A DNA stretch of 64,000 nucleotides from Ignavibacteriota bacterium (GCA_019637995.1 JAHBUQ010000001.1:62001-126000); one strand, 5' to 3'. Shown: positions 55,717 to 64,000, counted from the first letter of the stretch. Made by a program: numbers and translations. The notes: a model not told the origin generated them from the letters alone.

Positions 55717-57818
55717 GAAACTTGATACTACTTTCCGCATTGTTTTTCGTGATGATTAACATCAGTAATGCGCAACTCTCTGGTCAGGCACGAATAGACT
55801 CGCTATTGAAAGAACTGCCGAAGATGAAGGAAGATACAAATGGGGTTTATCTGGTTTATCAATTAGCTGATTATTATTTTTACAATGATGATGATAAATT
55901 CATTGAATACTCAAACATAGGATATGAAATTTCAAATAAAATTAATTGGCAAAAAGGAATCGCTTTTGGTTATGAATATAAAGCCGACGAATTAATAAGT
56001 AAATTAAAGTTTTTAGAAGCTTCAGAGTACTATAACAAATCAATCGAAATTTTTTCAAAGTCAAATGATAAAACACAACTAATGAGGTTATACAAAATCT
56101 GTGCCGCAGCATATCACAATGCTTTAGATTATGATAGTTCAATCAATTATTATTTAAAAGGTTTAGATATTGCAAAAGATAAGAAAGATAGTGTCCATAT
56201 TTCGATTTATATGAATGATATTGGCACTCTTTATAATGATTTAGGAGATGTTGAAACATCTTTAACATATTTTTTTGAAGCTTTGGATATAGACAAGAAG
56301 AAAAACAGACTTAAAGAACAGATTGTTGCGTTTATTAATATCGGAATGGCTTATCAATCAATACAAAAGCTTGATTCTGCAAAAATACATTACTATTTAG
56401 CTTTTGAAACAGATATAAATCTAAATGGAAAAGTAACGAACTTCAGGACTTACCGGCTTCTTGGAGTTATGTACACAGACCTTTTAGAATATGATTCTGC
56501 TTACAAGTACTTAGATTTATCATACAAATCTGAAAAAGAGAACAACAACATTTTTGGTTTTGCTGAATCCAATTCTGCATTAGCTTATTATTATTTTTAT
56601 ATGTCAAATGACACAAATCTTGCTAAGCGTTATCCAAATAAGATAAAAAACTATCAATTACAGACTATTAATTATGGTAAAAATGCACTTGAAATTTACG
56701 GTGAATTTGATGATATTTATTCAAGTTATGGAATTTATAAAATGCTTTTTGAGACTTTTTTAAAACAAAGAGATTACAAATCAGCCCTTGATTATCATAT
56801 TTTGTATAATACGATCAGCGACTCAATTAAAACAAACGAAACTATTTTGAAATTAGCCAATTCAGAACTAAAACATCAAAAGAAGCAAGATGAAGAGCAA
56901 ATCGAAATTTTAAATGAGAGAACTGGGGCGCAAAAATTTCAAATATTGTTGATTAGTGTAAGTTGTGTTTTTTTACTTGCTGCTTTCGCTGTTGCTTTCA
57001 TCCGTTTTCGCGAAAAGAAAAAATTGAGTGACGTTTTGCAGATTCAAAAAAACTTAATCGAAGAAAAAAATGAACAAATCGTTGCATCAATCACCTATGC
57101 CTCTACAATTCAAAATGCAATTTTACCTTGGAAAAGCACTCTGAAACTTAATTTTGGTGATATTTTGGTATTCTACAAGCCGAAAGATATTGTTTCAGGT
57201 GATTCTTACTGGTTTCAGGAAATTGATGGAATTAAATTTTTGGCTGTAATTGATTGTACAGGTCATGGCATTCCGGGTGCTATGCTGACTGTAATAGCTG
57301 CCACAGCTCTTGATGATGCAGTGCTTGGAAAAAGATTATCTGATACCGGACAAATATTGACATATATGAATGATAAAGTAACTGAAGTATTAAACCAAAA
57401 ATTAGAAGAGAACAAAATACGCGATGGTATGGAAGTTTGTATGCTCGCAATTCATCAAAACAAGATACAGTTCTCTGGTGCAGGACGTCCCCTTTATTTG
57501 AAAAATGGAACTTTGGAAATTATCAAAACTGATAAACGCGGAATCGCAGGACAAACCGAAAATGATGAATACACATTTTCATCAGTTGAAATTGAAAGAA
57601 CAGAAAATATGATGCTTTATTTAACAAGCGATGGCTACTCTGACCAGATGAATGAGAATAGCAAGAAATACAGCACAAAAAGATTTGTTGCTTTATTGGA
57701 TTCAATCTCAGATAAACCAATCAATGAGCAGCACGAAACACTTGAAAATGAATTTAACAGCCACAAAGGCGGACGCAGTCAAATAGATGATGTAACCATA
57801 ATTGGAGTAAAGATATGA
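55713..57818 (+). CDS. TPR-TM-SpoIIE phosphatase 3 with divergent sensor
   Basis: The 701-residue protein starts like phosphatase 2 (same signal peptide, QLSGQARIDSLLKELPKMKEDTN) but its repeat region (about 60-365) is different: fewer and less regular TPRs (SINYYLKGLDIA, AKIHYYLAFETD), with many Tyr and Asn. Its membrane helix and flank also differ (ILLISVSCVFLLAAFAVAFIRF). The SpoIIE domain is of the array type with all metal-binding residues. The gene is one of the best for testing whether different sensors feed one output. It is followed by a short relic frame (57815). Confidence 0.9.
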   Translation: MRNLILLSALFFVMINISNAQLSGQARIDSLLKELPKMKEDTNGVYLVYQLADYYFYNDDDKFIEYSNIGYEISNKINWQKGIAFGYEYKADELISKLKFLEASEYYNKSIEIFSKSNDKTQLMRLYKICAAAYHNALDYDSSINYYLKGLDIAKDKKDSVHISIYMNDIGTLYNDLGDVETSLTYFFEALDIDKKKNRLKEQIVAFINIGMAYQSIQKLDSAKIHYYLAFETDINLNGKVTNFRTYRLLGVMYTDLLEYDSAYKYLDLSYKSEKENNNIFGFAESNSALAYYYFYMSNDTNLAKRYPNKIKNYQLQTINYGKNALEIYGEFDDIYSSYGIYKMLFETFLKQRDYKSALDYHILYNTISDSIKTNETILKLANSELKHQKKQDEEQIEILNERTGAQKFQILLISVSCVFLLAAFAVAFIRFREKKKLSDVLQIQKNLIEEKNEQIVASITYASTIQNAILPWKSTLKLNFGDILVFYKPKDIVSGDSYWFQEIDGIKFLAVIDCTGHGIPGAMLTVIAATALDDAVLGKRLSDTGQILTYMNDKVTEVLNQKLEENKIRDGMEVCMLAIHQNKIQFSGAGRPLYLKNGTLEIIKTDKRGIAGQTENDEYTFSSVEIERTENMMLYLTSDGYSDQMNENSKKYSTKRFVALLDSISDKPINEQHETLENEFNSHKGGRSQIDDVTIIGVKI

Positions 57819-57886
57819 GAAAATATATAACTAATTTTTATGCTTTTAATCTTAAGAGCAAGGGGCAAAGAAATACCAATGAATAA
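57815..57886 (+). other. Relic or leader frame after phosphatase 3
   Basis: An ATG overlaps the phosphatase 3 stop in the array's usual ATGA manner and opens a 23-residue frame (MRKYITNFYAFNLK...) ending at TAA. It begins MRK, close to the MRN start of the next phosphatases, and its stop lies inside the start of the oxygenase-like gene. It may be the stub of a lost phosphatase gene, or a coupling frame for the gene at 57879. Confidence 0.35.
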
Positions 57887-59045
57887 GTTAAATAAAAATG
57901 ATTTGATAAATCTAAGACAAATTGGTGATAGCCATGCTGATGACTTTGTTAATCAAGTGATTTCCAAGCACGAACTAACTGAATTAAACACATTCTTTAA
58001 AAAGCTGATTTATAATCAACAGGTGGAAAATGATAATATTCCAGCTGATTTTAGTGAGTATATAAAGACAAATTCAAAGTTGCCTCCTTGGGCTGATTAT
58101 TCCAAAATTAAATTAGCTCAAGAGGTATTCACCAGAACCGGTCCGGCATTTGTAATTGCTTATTTCTGCAAATCATTACCGGAGTGTTATGCTTGTGGAA
58201 AAGGAGCTGAAATCCTCTTTAAAACAGGACGGCTTTCTAAGCACACGAGAAGACGGATTGCTCAAACAGCACAGTTTGTGCTTGATGTTATGTCTCCTGG
58301 TGGACTTGAAGCCGGTGGTCGCGGAATTGCAACAGCATTAAAAGTCCGGATTATGCACGCCTCCATAAGGTACTATTTTATCAATGAAGTAAATAAAGGT
58401 AATATTGATTATGATGTCAATAATATGGGACTTCCAATTAATCAAGAAGATTTACTCGGTACAATGTTAGCATTTTCAAGTGTTGTAATCCAAGGTATGG
58501 AAAAACTTGGAGATAAGTTTACTACAGAAGAAAAAGAAGCTATCCTGCATTTATGGAAATGTACTGGATATCTAATTGGCATTGAAGAAAAATATATGCC
58601 TGAAACTTATCCTGATGCTGGTGAAGTATGGGAAATGATTAAAGAAGGAAATTTTGAAAGCACCCGGTACGGTATTGAGCTAAATAATGAGCTCATTGCA
58701 CTATTGGACGAGATACTGCATCAACCAGTTTTAGATGATGTTATTACAATTATGATGCACCATCTTCTGGACAAAGATGCAATAAAAATATTGAAAGTAA
58801 GAACCCTCAAGCGTTTTAATCTGTTGGCTATTGTTGCATATATTCTTGGATTATCGTTTTTGAAATTTGAAAGCCGGGGTTTCTTTGGGAAATTGGCATC
58901 GCGTTATGTTAATTTAAAATTACTATATGGTTTGGAGAAGTATATCGCCGAAGGTGAAGACACCGGCATATATATTCCACCATCTTTAAGAGAAGATTGG
59001 AAAGTTGAAAATCCACTAATGTCATTATTTAATATGAGGAATTAA
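57879..59045 (+). CDS. DUF2236 / MpaB-Lcp-like oxygenase family protein
   Basis: The 388-residue protein starts at the ATG at 57879 (MNKLNKNDLINLRQIG); an in-frame ATG at 57840 is less likely. It has features of the DUF2236 family, which includes the latex-clearing protein Lcp and MpaB oxygenases: LPPWADYSKI near the N-terminus, FTRTGPAFVIAYF, RRIAQTAQFVLDVM, MHASIRYYF with the histidine and arginine of the family's HAxxR-type motif, INQEDLLGTMLAFS, and WKCTGYLIGIEEKYMP. Characterised members use a haem to cleave isoprenoid chains. Substrate here is unknown. It sits between two phosphatase genes. Confidence 0.8.
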   Translation: MNKLNKNDLINLRQIGDSHADDFVNQVISKHELTELNTFFKKLIYNQQVENDNIPADFSEYIKTNSKLPPWADYSKIKLAQEVFTRTGPAFVIAYFCKSLPECYACGKGAEILFKTGRLSKHTRRRIAQTAQFVLDVMSPGGLEAGGRGIATALKVRIMHASIRYYFINEVNKGNIDYDVNNMGLPINQEDLLGTMLAFSSVVIQGMEKLGDKFTTEEKEAILHLWKCTGYLIGIEEKYMPETYPDAGEVWEMIKEGNFESTRYGIELNNELIALLDEILHQPVLDDVITIMMHHLLDKDAIKILKVRTLKRFNLLAIVAYILGLSFLKFESRGFFGKLASRYVNLKLLYGLEKYIAEGEDTGIYIPPSLREDWKVENPLMSLFNMRN

Positions 59046-59049
59046 TACT

Positions 59050-59715
59050 ATGTCTGACTTACTAAATTTAGAAAATCTGAACACATTTCAGATGACGCTT
59101 TTCATTATCGGTTGTATCTTTTGGTTGTTGACTTATATCATTTATATTAAAAACATCAGAACAAAGAAATTTGTTGAGATTCCCTTAATAGTTGTGAGTT
59201 TAAACATAGCATGGGAGTTTATATGGAGCTTTCCATTTGGGAGCTCAGTAGGAAATTATATGGGCTCTGCAATTCAAATTGGATACGGACTATGGTTTGT
59301 ACTGGATTGTTTTATATTTTGGGGAATTTTGAAATATGGATATAAGCAATTTAATAATCCATTTTTCCAAAAAAATTATAAGATAATGGCTATTCTTACA
59401 GTAATTTTTGGATTAATTTTTTTCTATACTTTTAACATATCAGGATACGATACTGAAATAGGTACAATATCTGCATATCTTGATAATTTACTTATATCCG
59501 GTTTATATATATTTCTATTTGTAAATCAGAGCGATAAAAGCCTATTTTCATATCAAGTTGCATGGTACAAAATGTTGGGGACCGGATTAATATCAGTTGC
59601 ATTAGTGTTACACTGGAGCGAAAATTATTTTTTGATGTTTGTTACATCTGTTGTATTGCTTTTGGATATATATTATATTTACATTGTAAGTAGAAGTCAC
59701 AGGAAAGAGTTATGA
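59050..59715 (+). CDS. Seven-helix membrane protein, possibly terpene-cyclase-like
   Basis: The 221-residue protein has about seven hydrophobic helices and little else. The segment LNIAWEFIWSF in helix 2 holds a glutamate (about residue 56), and the last helix holds an aspartate (VVLLLDIYYIY, about 207). This resembles the E and D of Pyr4/PaxB-type transmembrane terpene cyclases in position and spacing. The likeness is by eye and may be mistaken; an unknown membrane protein is equally possible. It has a GAGG site inside the end of the oxygenase gene and a 4-base ATGA overlap with the next phosphatase gene. Confidence 0.6.
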   Translation: MSDLLNLENLNTFQMTLFIIGCIFWLLTYIIYIKNIRTKKFVEIPLIVVSLNIAWEFIWSFPFGSSVGNYMGSAIQIGYGLWFVLDCFIFWGILKYGYKQFNNPFFQKNYKIMAILTVIFGLIFFYTFNISGYDTEIGTISAYLDNLLISGLYIFLFVNQSDKSLFSYQVAWYKMLGTGLISVALVLHWSENYFLMFVTSVVLLLDIYYIYIVSRSHRKEL

Positions 59716-61178
59716 GTTTAGAATTCGTGAAAAGAATCACATCTAAAGGAATTAAAACCGGCATGACACTCCATGAGGAAAAGGGTATCATAATAGCGAA
59801 TTACATTTTACTATTAGCGGCTGTTGTATCATTTGGGCGGATTTTTTTATTTTATCTTTATGAAGATACACTCTTTAGTATAATTTCGGTTTTTGCATGC
59901 TTTTTTTTCTCATTTGCATATTTTATGAACACAAGGCAATACTACGATTTTGCAAAATTTACTACGGTGTTAGCCGGAAATGGTGCAATACTTATTAAAG
60001 AGTTAGTGTCAGGTGGAACAAGTAATCAGCTTTATTTGATGATAGCAAGTTATGGTATAGTATTAATGCTCTTCAGTATTAAAGATAAAACTAAAATCAT
60101 TTTTGCATTTATGATACCGACAATTAGTATCTCTCTTAGCATCTTTTTCCCAAATATAGTTTCAGAACCTATAATTTTAAATCCAAATGTTGCAAAAATG
60201 GAAAAATTAATTGGTGTTGCATCAGCAGTAATTATAATAATACTTGTTATAAGGTATTTTGTAAAACAAAGTACCGAGAACGAGTTAAAGCTTATTCATT
60301 CAAATGAATTATTGAGAAACTACAATGATGAGATTTCTGAACAAAAAGAATTAATAGAAGAACAATACATTGAGTTAGAACAAATCAATGATGATTTAAT
60401 GACTCAAAAGGGAATAATCGAGCAACAGCACAGAGAATTAACCGATTCTATTACTTACGCTTCCACTATTCAGCACGCCATTCTACCTTGGAAAAGTACA
60501 CTAAAAAAAGCATTTGGTGATATTTTAATTTTCTACAAGCCGAAAGATATTGTTTCAGGAGATTCTTATTGGTTTCAGGAAGTTGATGGAATTAAGTTTT
60601 TAGCTGTGATTGACTGCACCGGTCATGGCATTCCGGGTGCGATGCTGACTGTTATTGCTGCCACAGCTCTTGATGATGCAGTGCTTGGAAAAAGATTATC
60701 TGATACCGGACAAATTTTGACATATATGAATGATAAAGTAACTGAAGTATTAAACCAAAAATTAGAAGAAAATAAAATACGCGATGGTATGGAAGTTTGT
60801 ATGCTCGCAATTCATCAGAATAAAATACAATTTTCAGGTGCAGGAAGACCGCTATATCTGAAAAATGGAACTTTGGAAATTATCAAAACCGATAAACGCG
60901 GTATCGCCGGACAAACCGAAAATGATGAATACACATTTTCATCACTAGAAATTGAAAGAACAGAAAATATGATGCTCTACCTAACAAGCGATGGTTATTC
61001 CGACCAGATGGACGAAAAAAGCAAAAAATTCAGCACAAAACGATTAGTTGCTTTATTGGATACAATTTCCGAAAAGCCAATTTCAGAGCAGCACGAAATA
61101 CTTGAAAATGAATTTAACAACCATCGCGGCGACCGCGAACAAATTGATGATGTAACTATATTAGGGGTGAAAATATGA
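59712..61178 (+). CDS. Multi-helix membrane SpoIIE phosphatase 4
   Basis: The 488-residue protein is the odd one of the array: instead of signal peptide and TPRs it has about six membrane helices (about 25-195; IIANYILLLAAVVSFGRIFLFYL and others), then a coiled coil (EISEQKELIEEQYIELEQINDD), then the array-type SpoIIE domain (about 250-488). Phosphatase residues are intact (GDSYWF, DCTGHGIPGAM, SDGYSDQM, DDVTILGVKI). The membrane part resembles the six-helix sensor of some signalling proteins but I cannot name it. The sensor differs, yet the output is nearly identical to its neighbours, as expected for shared downstream targets. Confidence 0.88.
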   Translation: MSLEFVKRITSKGIKTGMTLHEEKGIIIANYILLLAAVVSFGRIFLFYLYEDTLFSIISVFACFFFSFAYFMNTRQYYDFAKFTTVLAGNGAILIKELVSGGTSNQLYLMIASYGIVLMLFSIKDKTKIIFAFMIPTISISLSIFFPNIVSEPIILNPNVAKMEKLIGVASAVIIIILVIRYFVKQSTENELKLIHSNELLRNYNDEISEQKELIEEQYIELEQINDDLMTQKGIIEQQHRELTDSITYASTIQHAILPWKSTLKKAFGDILIFYKPKDIVSGDSYWFQEVDGIKFLAVIDCTGHGIPGAMLTVIAATALDDAVLGKRLSDTGQILTYMNDKVTEVLNQKLEENKIRDGMEVCMLAIHQNKIQFSGAGRPLYLKNGTLEIIKTDKRGIAGQTENDEYTFSSLEIERTENMMLYLTSDGYSDQMDEKSKKFSTKRLVALLDTISEKPISEQHEILENEFNNHRGDREQIDDVTILGVKI

Positions 61179-61519
61179 GAAATTTGATACTACTTTCAGC
61201 ATTGTTTTTCGTGATGATATATGTCAGTAATGCCCAGCTCTCTGGGCAAGCACGAATAGATTCACTCGAAGCTGAGTTGCCAAAAGCAAAGCAAGACACA
61301 AATCATGTGAATTTACTCGCCAATTTGTCTTTCGAATATTATTCGATTGATCCAAATAGTGGAATAAAATTTGGGGATCAAGGTGTTAAGCTCGCCAAAA
61401 AATTAGCTTGGAAAGAAGGCGAAGCAAGATGTTACAGCTCACTTGGAAATAATAATATTGGAAAATCTAATTATCCAAAAGCGCTTGAATATCTTCATAA
61501 ATCACTCAAAATCAATGAA
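61175..61519 (+). repeat. 345-bp direct repeat, copy 2 (partner 53332-53676)
   Basis: Second copy of the shared 5' block of phosphatases 2 and 5. It ends in the middle of a TPR, at the point where the two genes take up different repeat arrays. Confidence 0.85.
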
Positions 61520-63319
61520 TATCTTGGAAATAAAACTAGCGTCGCAGGAAATCTCGGAAATATTGGGCTTATTTACTCGCATCTATCGGACTACCCCAAA
61601 GCATTAGAATATTATCATAAAGCTTTGAAAATTGATGAGGAGTTGGGAAGGAAGCCAGGCATTGCAAAAAGTCTCGGAAATATTGGGATTATTTATTATT
61701 ATCAATCAGATTATCCCAAAGCATTAGAATATTATCATAAAGCTCTTAAAATATTTGATGAATTGGGAAATAAATCAGGAGTTGCCTATAATCTCGGAAA
61801 TATTGGGAGTATTTATTATTATCAATCTGACTACCCCAAAGCTTTAGAACATTATCATAAAGCTCTTAAAATATTTGATGAAATTGGAGATAAATTTGGT
61901 GTAGCTACAAATCTCGGAAATATTGGGCTTATTTACAGTGATCAATCCGACTACCCTAAAGCATTAGAATATTTTCACAAAGCTCTAAAAATTAATGATG
62001 AATTAGGAAATAAAAATGCTATTGCAAATAATCTCGTAAATATGGGATCATTATATTACAGTTTATCACAAGATACAGTGTTATCTAATATTAACGAGGG
62101 AACAGAACTTGTAAGTTTAAACAAAGAAATAAATCTAAACAGCTCTCTTAAATATTTACTTGAATCTATCAAAATATATGAAGAAATTGGTGAGTTGCAT
62201 TATAGATCGAACAATTATAAAATACTCTCAGATGCTTATACAGACAAAGGCGACTACAAAAAAGCTTTTGAAACATTTAAAGAATATAAAACCTTGCAGG
62301 ATTCTGTATTTTCAATGGATAAACAAAAGGAATTTGCTAATCTTGATGCAAAACGTGAAAATGATATTAAAGATAAAGAAATCGTAATTCTACAGACGGA
62401 AAAGAAAGCACAGCAGTTTCAATCTTATCTGCTTGGTGGCGGTGTGATTGTGCTTTTCGGTGCCTTCGGTCTTGCATTTATCCGTTTCCGAGAAAAGAAG
62501 AAATTAAGCGATAAACTTGCGTTTCAGAAGTCAGAAATCGAAACTCAAAAATCTATCGTTGAAGAGAAGAATGAGCAGATAACTGCATCAATCACTTATG
62601 CTTCCACTATTCAAAATGCCATACTACCCTGGAAAAGAACACTTGAAAATGCTTTCTTTGAAATTCTAATCTTTTACAAACCAAAAGATATTATTTCAGG
62701 CGATTCATACTGGTTTCAGGAAGTTGACGGTATAAAGTTTTTGGCTGTTATTGACTGCACCGGTCACGGCATTCCGGGGGCGATGCTGACAGTTATTGCT
62801 GCAACAGCCCTTGATGATGCAGTCCTTGGAAAAAGATTATCCGATACCGGACAAATTTTAACATATATGAATGAAAAAGTAACTGAAGTACTGAATCAGA
62901 GATTGGTTGAGAATAAAATTCGTGATGGTATGGAGGTGGCTCTAATTGCTATTCATCAGGATAAAGTACAGTTTTCAGGAGCAGGTCGTCCGCTTTATAT
63001 GAAGAACGGAACTATGGAAATTATCAAAACGGATAAACGTGGTATTGCCGGACAAACTGAAAATGATATTTATCAGTTTACGTCAATTAATATTGAAAAA
63101 TCGGAAAATCTGATAATATACTTAACAAGTGATGGATTTGCTGACCAGATGAATGAATATAGTAAAAAATACAGTACAAAGAAATTTGTAGCATTATTGG
63201 ACTCAATTTCCGAAAAATCAATATCCGAGCAGCACGAAATACTCGAAAATGAATTTAACAGCCACAAAGGCACACGTAGTCAAATAGATGATGTAACAAT
63301 TTTGGGAGTAAGGATATGA
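61175..63319 (+). CDS. TPR-TM-SpoIIE phosphatase 5
   Basis: The 714-residue protein has a signal peptide, about seven TPRs with very regular 40-residue units (YPKALEYYHKALKI, LGNIGIIYYYQSD), the array-type membrane helix and the SpoIIE domain. The first 345 bases match phosphatase 2, and the C-terminal cassette matches phosphatase 1 (QKEFANLDAKRENDIKDKE). In the domain the segment MEVALIAIHQDK departs from the MEVCMLAIHQ of the others, and SDGFADQM from SDGYSDQM, but the metal residues stay. It overlaps the next gene by ATGA. Confidence 0.9.
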   Translation: MRNLILLSALFFVMIYVSNAQLSGQARIDSLEAELPKAKQDTNHVNLLANLSFEYYSIDPNSGIKFGDQGVKLAKKLAWKEGEARCYSSLGNNNIGKSNYPKALEYLHKSLKINEYLGNKTSVAGNLGNIGLIYSHLSDYPKALEYYHKALKIDEELGRKPGIAKSLGNIGIIYYYQSDYPKALEYYHKALKIFDELGNKSGVAYNLGNIGSIYYYQSDYPKALEHYHKALKIFDEIGDKFGVATNLGNIGLIYSDQSDYPKALEYFHKALKINDELGNKNAIANNLVNMGSLYYSLSQDTVLSNINEGTELVSLNKEINLNSSLKYLLESIKIYEEIGELHYRSNNYKILSDAYTDKGDYKKAFETFKEYKTLQDSVFSMDKQKEFANLDAKRENDIKDKEIVILQTEKKAQQFQSYLLGGGVIVLFGAFGLAFIRFREKKKLSDKLAFQKSEIETQKSIVEEKNEQITASITYASTIQNAILPWKRTLENAFFEILIFYKPKDIISGDSYWFQEVDGIKFLAVIDCTGHGIPGAMLTVIAATALDDAVLGKRLSDTGQILTYMNEKVTEVLNQRLVENKIRDGMEVALIAIHQDKVQFSGAGRPLYMKNGTMEIIKTDKRGIAGQTENDIYQFTSINIEKSENLIIYLTSDGFADQMNEYSKKYSTKKFVALLDSISEKSISEQHEILENEFNSHKGTRSQIDDVTILGVRI
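61478..62037 (+). repeat. 120-bp tandem repeats encoding TPRs
   Basis: Units of exactly 120 bases (40 codons) recur within phosphatase 5, marked by CTCGGAAATATTGGG near 61550, 61671, 61791 and 61911. Several neighbouring units are nearly identical at DNA level, so recent unit expansion is likely. Confidence 0.8.
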
Positions 63320-64000
63320 GAAGCTTATTATTGAAAATAGCAATATATTTTGTAATTATTAATTCGTCACTGATATTTTTAAATTCTCAGCTTCAAGGAC
63401 AAGATTATCTTGATTCGCTCCTTGTTGAACTTCCAAATATGAAGGAGGATACTAATAGAGTCAATTTGCTTCTGGACATTGCTTATGAATATATTCAAAT
63501 CAATCCTGTTGAAGGTTTAGAGTATTGCGAGAAAGGAATTAACCTCTCAAAAAAATTGAAATGGCGCATCGGGGAAGCAAAATGCCTCGATAATATTGCA
63601 TTTTTACATTTATATGGTAAATCTGATTTCACAAAAGCCATTGAGTATTTTCAGGAATCAATGTCCATTTACGAAGAAATTGGTGATAACGAGAAAATTG
63701 CTGATAATTTTACAAATATTGGTACTATTTATGGTAAAAAATCAGAATATTCAAATGCTTTAGACAATTTTCATGAAGCACTAAAAATTTACGAGAAAAC
63801 CGGCAACAAATTAGGTATAGCAAAGAACTTTGCAAATATTGGAAACATCTACCAAAGTCTTATTGATAGTAAAAGTCAACAAAGAGATAATTACATCTCT
63901 AAATCAATGCATTATTATAATAAAGCCATTAAAATTTTAAACGAGATAGGTTATAACGATGGAGTTGCTCAAGTATATGGCAATATAGCTACAATTTTTC
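63316..64000 (+). CDS. TPR-containing protein, probable phosphatase 6, cut by the window edge
   Basis: The frame opens at 63316 within the ATGA overlap and stays open to the edge, giving about 228 residues. It has a signal peptide (MRSLLLKIAIYFVIINSSLIFLNS, about 1-24), the array's LQGQDYLDSLLVELPNMKEDTN start, and then at least four TPRs (DFTKAIEYFQESMSIYEEIG, EYSNALDNFHEALKIYEKTG). The C-terminus and any SpoIIE domain lie outside the window. The array therefore continues beyond position 64000. Confidence 0.85.
   Translation, partial: MRSLLLKIAIYFVIINSSLIFLNSQLQGQDYLDSLLVELPNMKEDTNRVNLLLDIAYEYIQINPVEGLEYCEKGINLSKKLKWRIGEAKCLDNIAFLHLYGKSDFTKAIEYFQESMSIYEEIGDNEKIADNFTNIGTIYGKKSEYSNALDNFHEALKIYEKTGNKLGIAKNFANIGNIYQSLIDSKSQQRDNYISKSMHYYNKAIKILNEIGYNDGVAQVYGNIATIF

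Noticed and set aside
61478..62037. CRISPR-like repeat array
   Set aside because: The 120-bp period is continuous without unique spacers, lies in frame within a TPR gene, and encodes 40-residue repeats.

Overview
The window looks like a low-GC, Gram-negative chromosome from the Bacteroidota/Ignavibacteriota/Kapabacteria side of the FCB group. The signs are type IX secretion (T9SS) C-terminal sorting domains, a carboxypeptidase-regulatory-like/DUF5686 outer-membrane protein, many signal peptides and lipoboxes, TPR-TM-SpoIIE phosphatases, and a few TTTG-N17-TAnnTTTG-like promoter candidates. This placement is inferred from gene content. I found no rRNA or tRNA gene, CRISPR array, transposase or integrase.

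Layout. 1-8.2 kb (minus strand): a truncated M16 protease, MutS2, a YqeY-like protein, a DUF5686 outer-membrane protein, and DUF2200 and DUF1801 proteins. 8.2-14.8 kb: a duplicated secreted-protein module. It holds two tail-fibre-like proteins with a common 857-bp 5' part and different C-terminal heads, a subtilase-CUB protease, two nearly identical IPTL-CTERM-type proteins, and a decayed third copy of the sorting tail. 14.8-16.6 kb (minus): an ECF sigma factor, a membrane anti-sigma factor and a Spy-like protein, all overlapping. 16.8-26.2 kb (plus): sucD with an odd basic tail, ndk, a Nudix hydrolase, secreted or membrane hypotheticals, a peroxiredoxin, glycyl-tRNA synthetase, a CtpA-type protease, a mini T9SS protein and a CrtZ-like hydroxylase. 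26.2-29.1 kb (minus): a Gdx/SugE-type exporter, gpsA, plsY and an rRNA/tRNA methyltransferase. 29.2-32.4 kb (plus): pyrimidine phosphorylase, a sodium-solute symporter and pgsA. 32.5-36.1 kb: two T9SS cargo genes with similar 3' ends that are riddled with palindromes. 36.1-42.7 kb (minus): pckA, a polyprenyl synthase, dprA, ptsI-ptsH and a lipoprotein.

43.0-50.4 kb (plus): a tight four-gene operon of a PrkA-type AAA kinase, a DUF444/YeaH protein with a vWA domain, a SpoVR protein and a second, divergent PrkA-like ATPase. The yeaG-yeaH-ycgB stress triad is known; the fourth gene is the unusual part. 50.9-64.0 kb (plus): a head-to-tail array of five SpoIIE/PP2C phosphatase genes plus a sixth array member cut by the window edge. 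They are joined by 4-base ATGA overlaps. Most have a signal peptide, periplasmic TPRs, one membrane helix and a cytoplasmic phosphatase, and the paralogues share near-identical blocks that suggest recombination. An MpaB/Lcp-like (DUF2236) oxygenase and a seven-helix membrane protein reminiscent of transmembrane terpene cyclases sit inside the array.

The strongest candidates for something undescribed are the phosphatase array with its embedded two-gene cassette, the two-PrkA operon next to it, and the duplicated tail-fibre/IPTL-CTERM module. All functional statements rest on motif recognition by eye; no database search was run.
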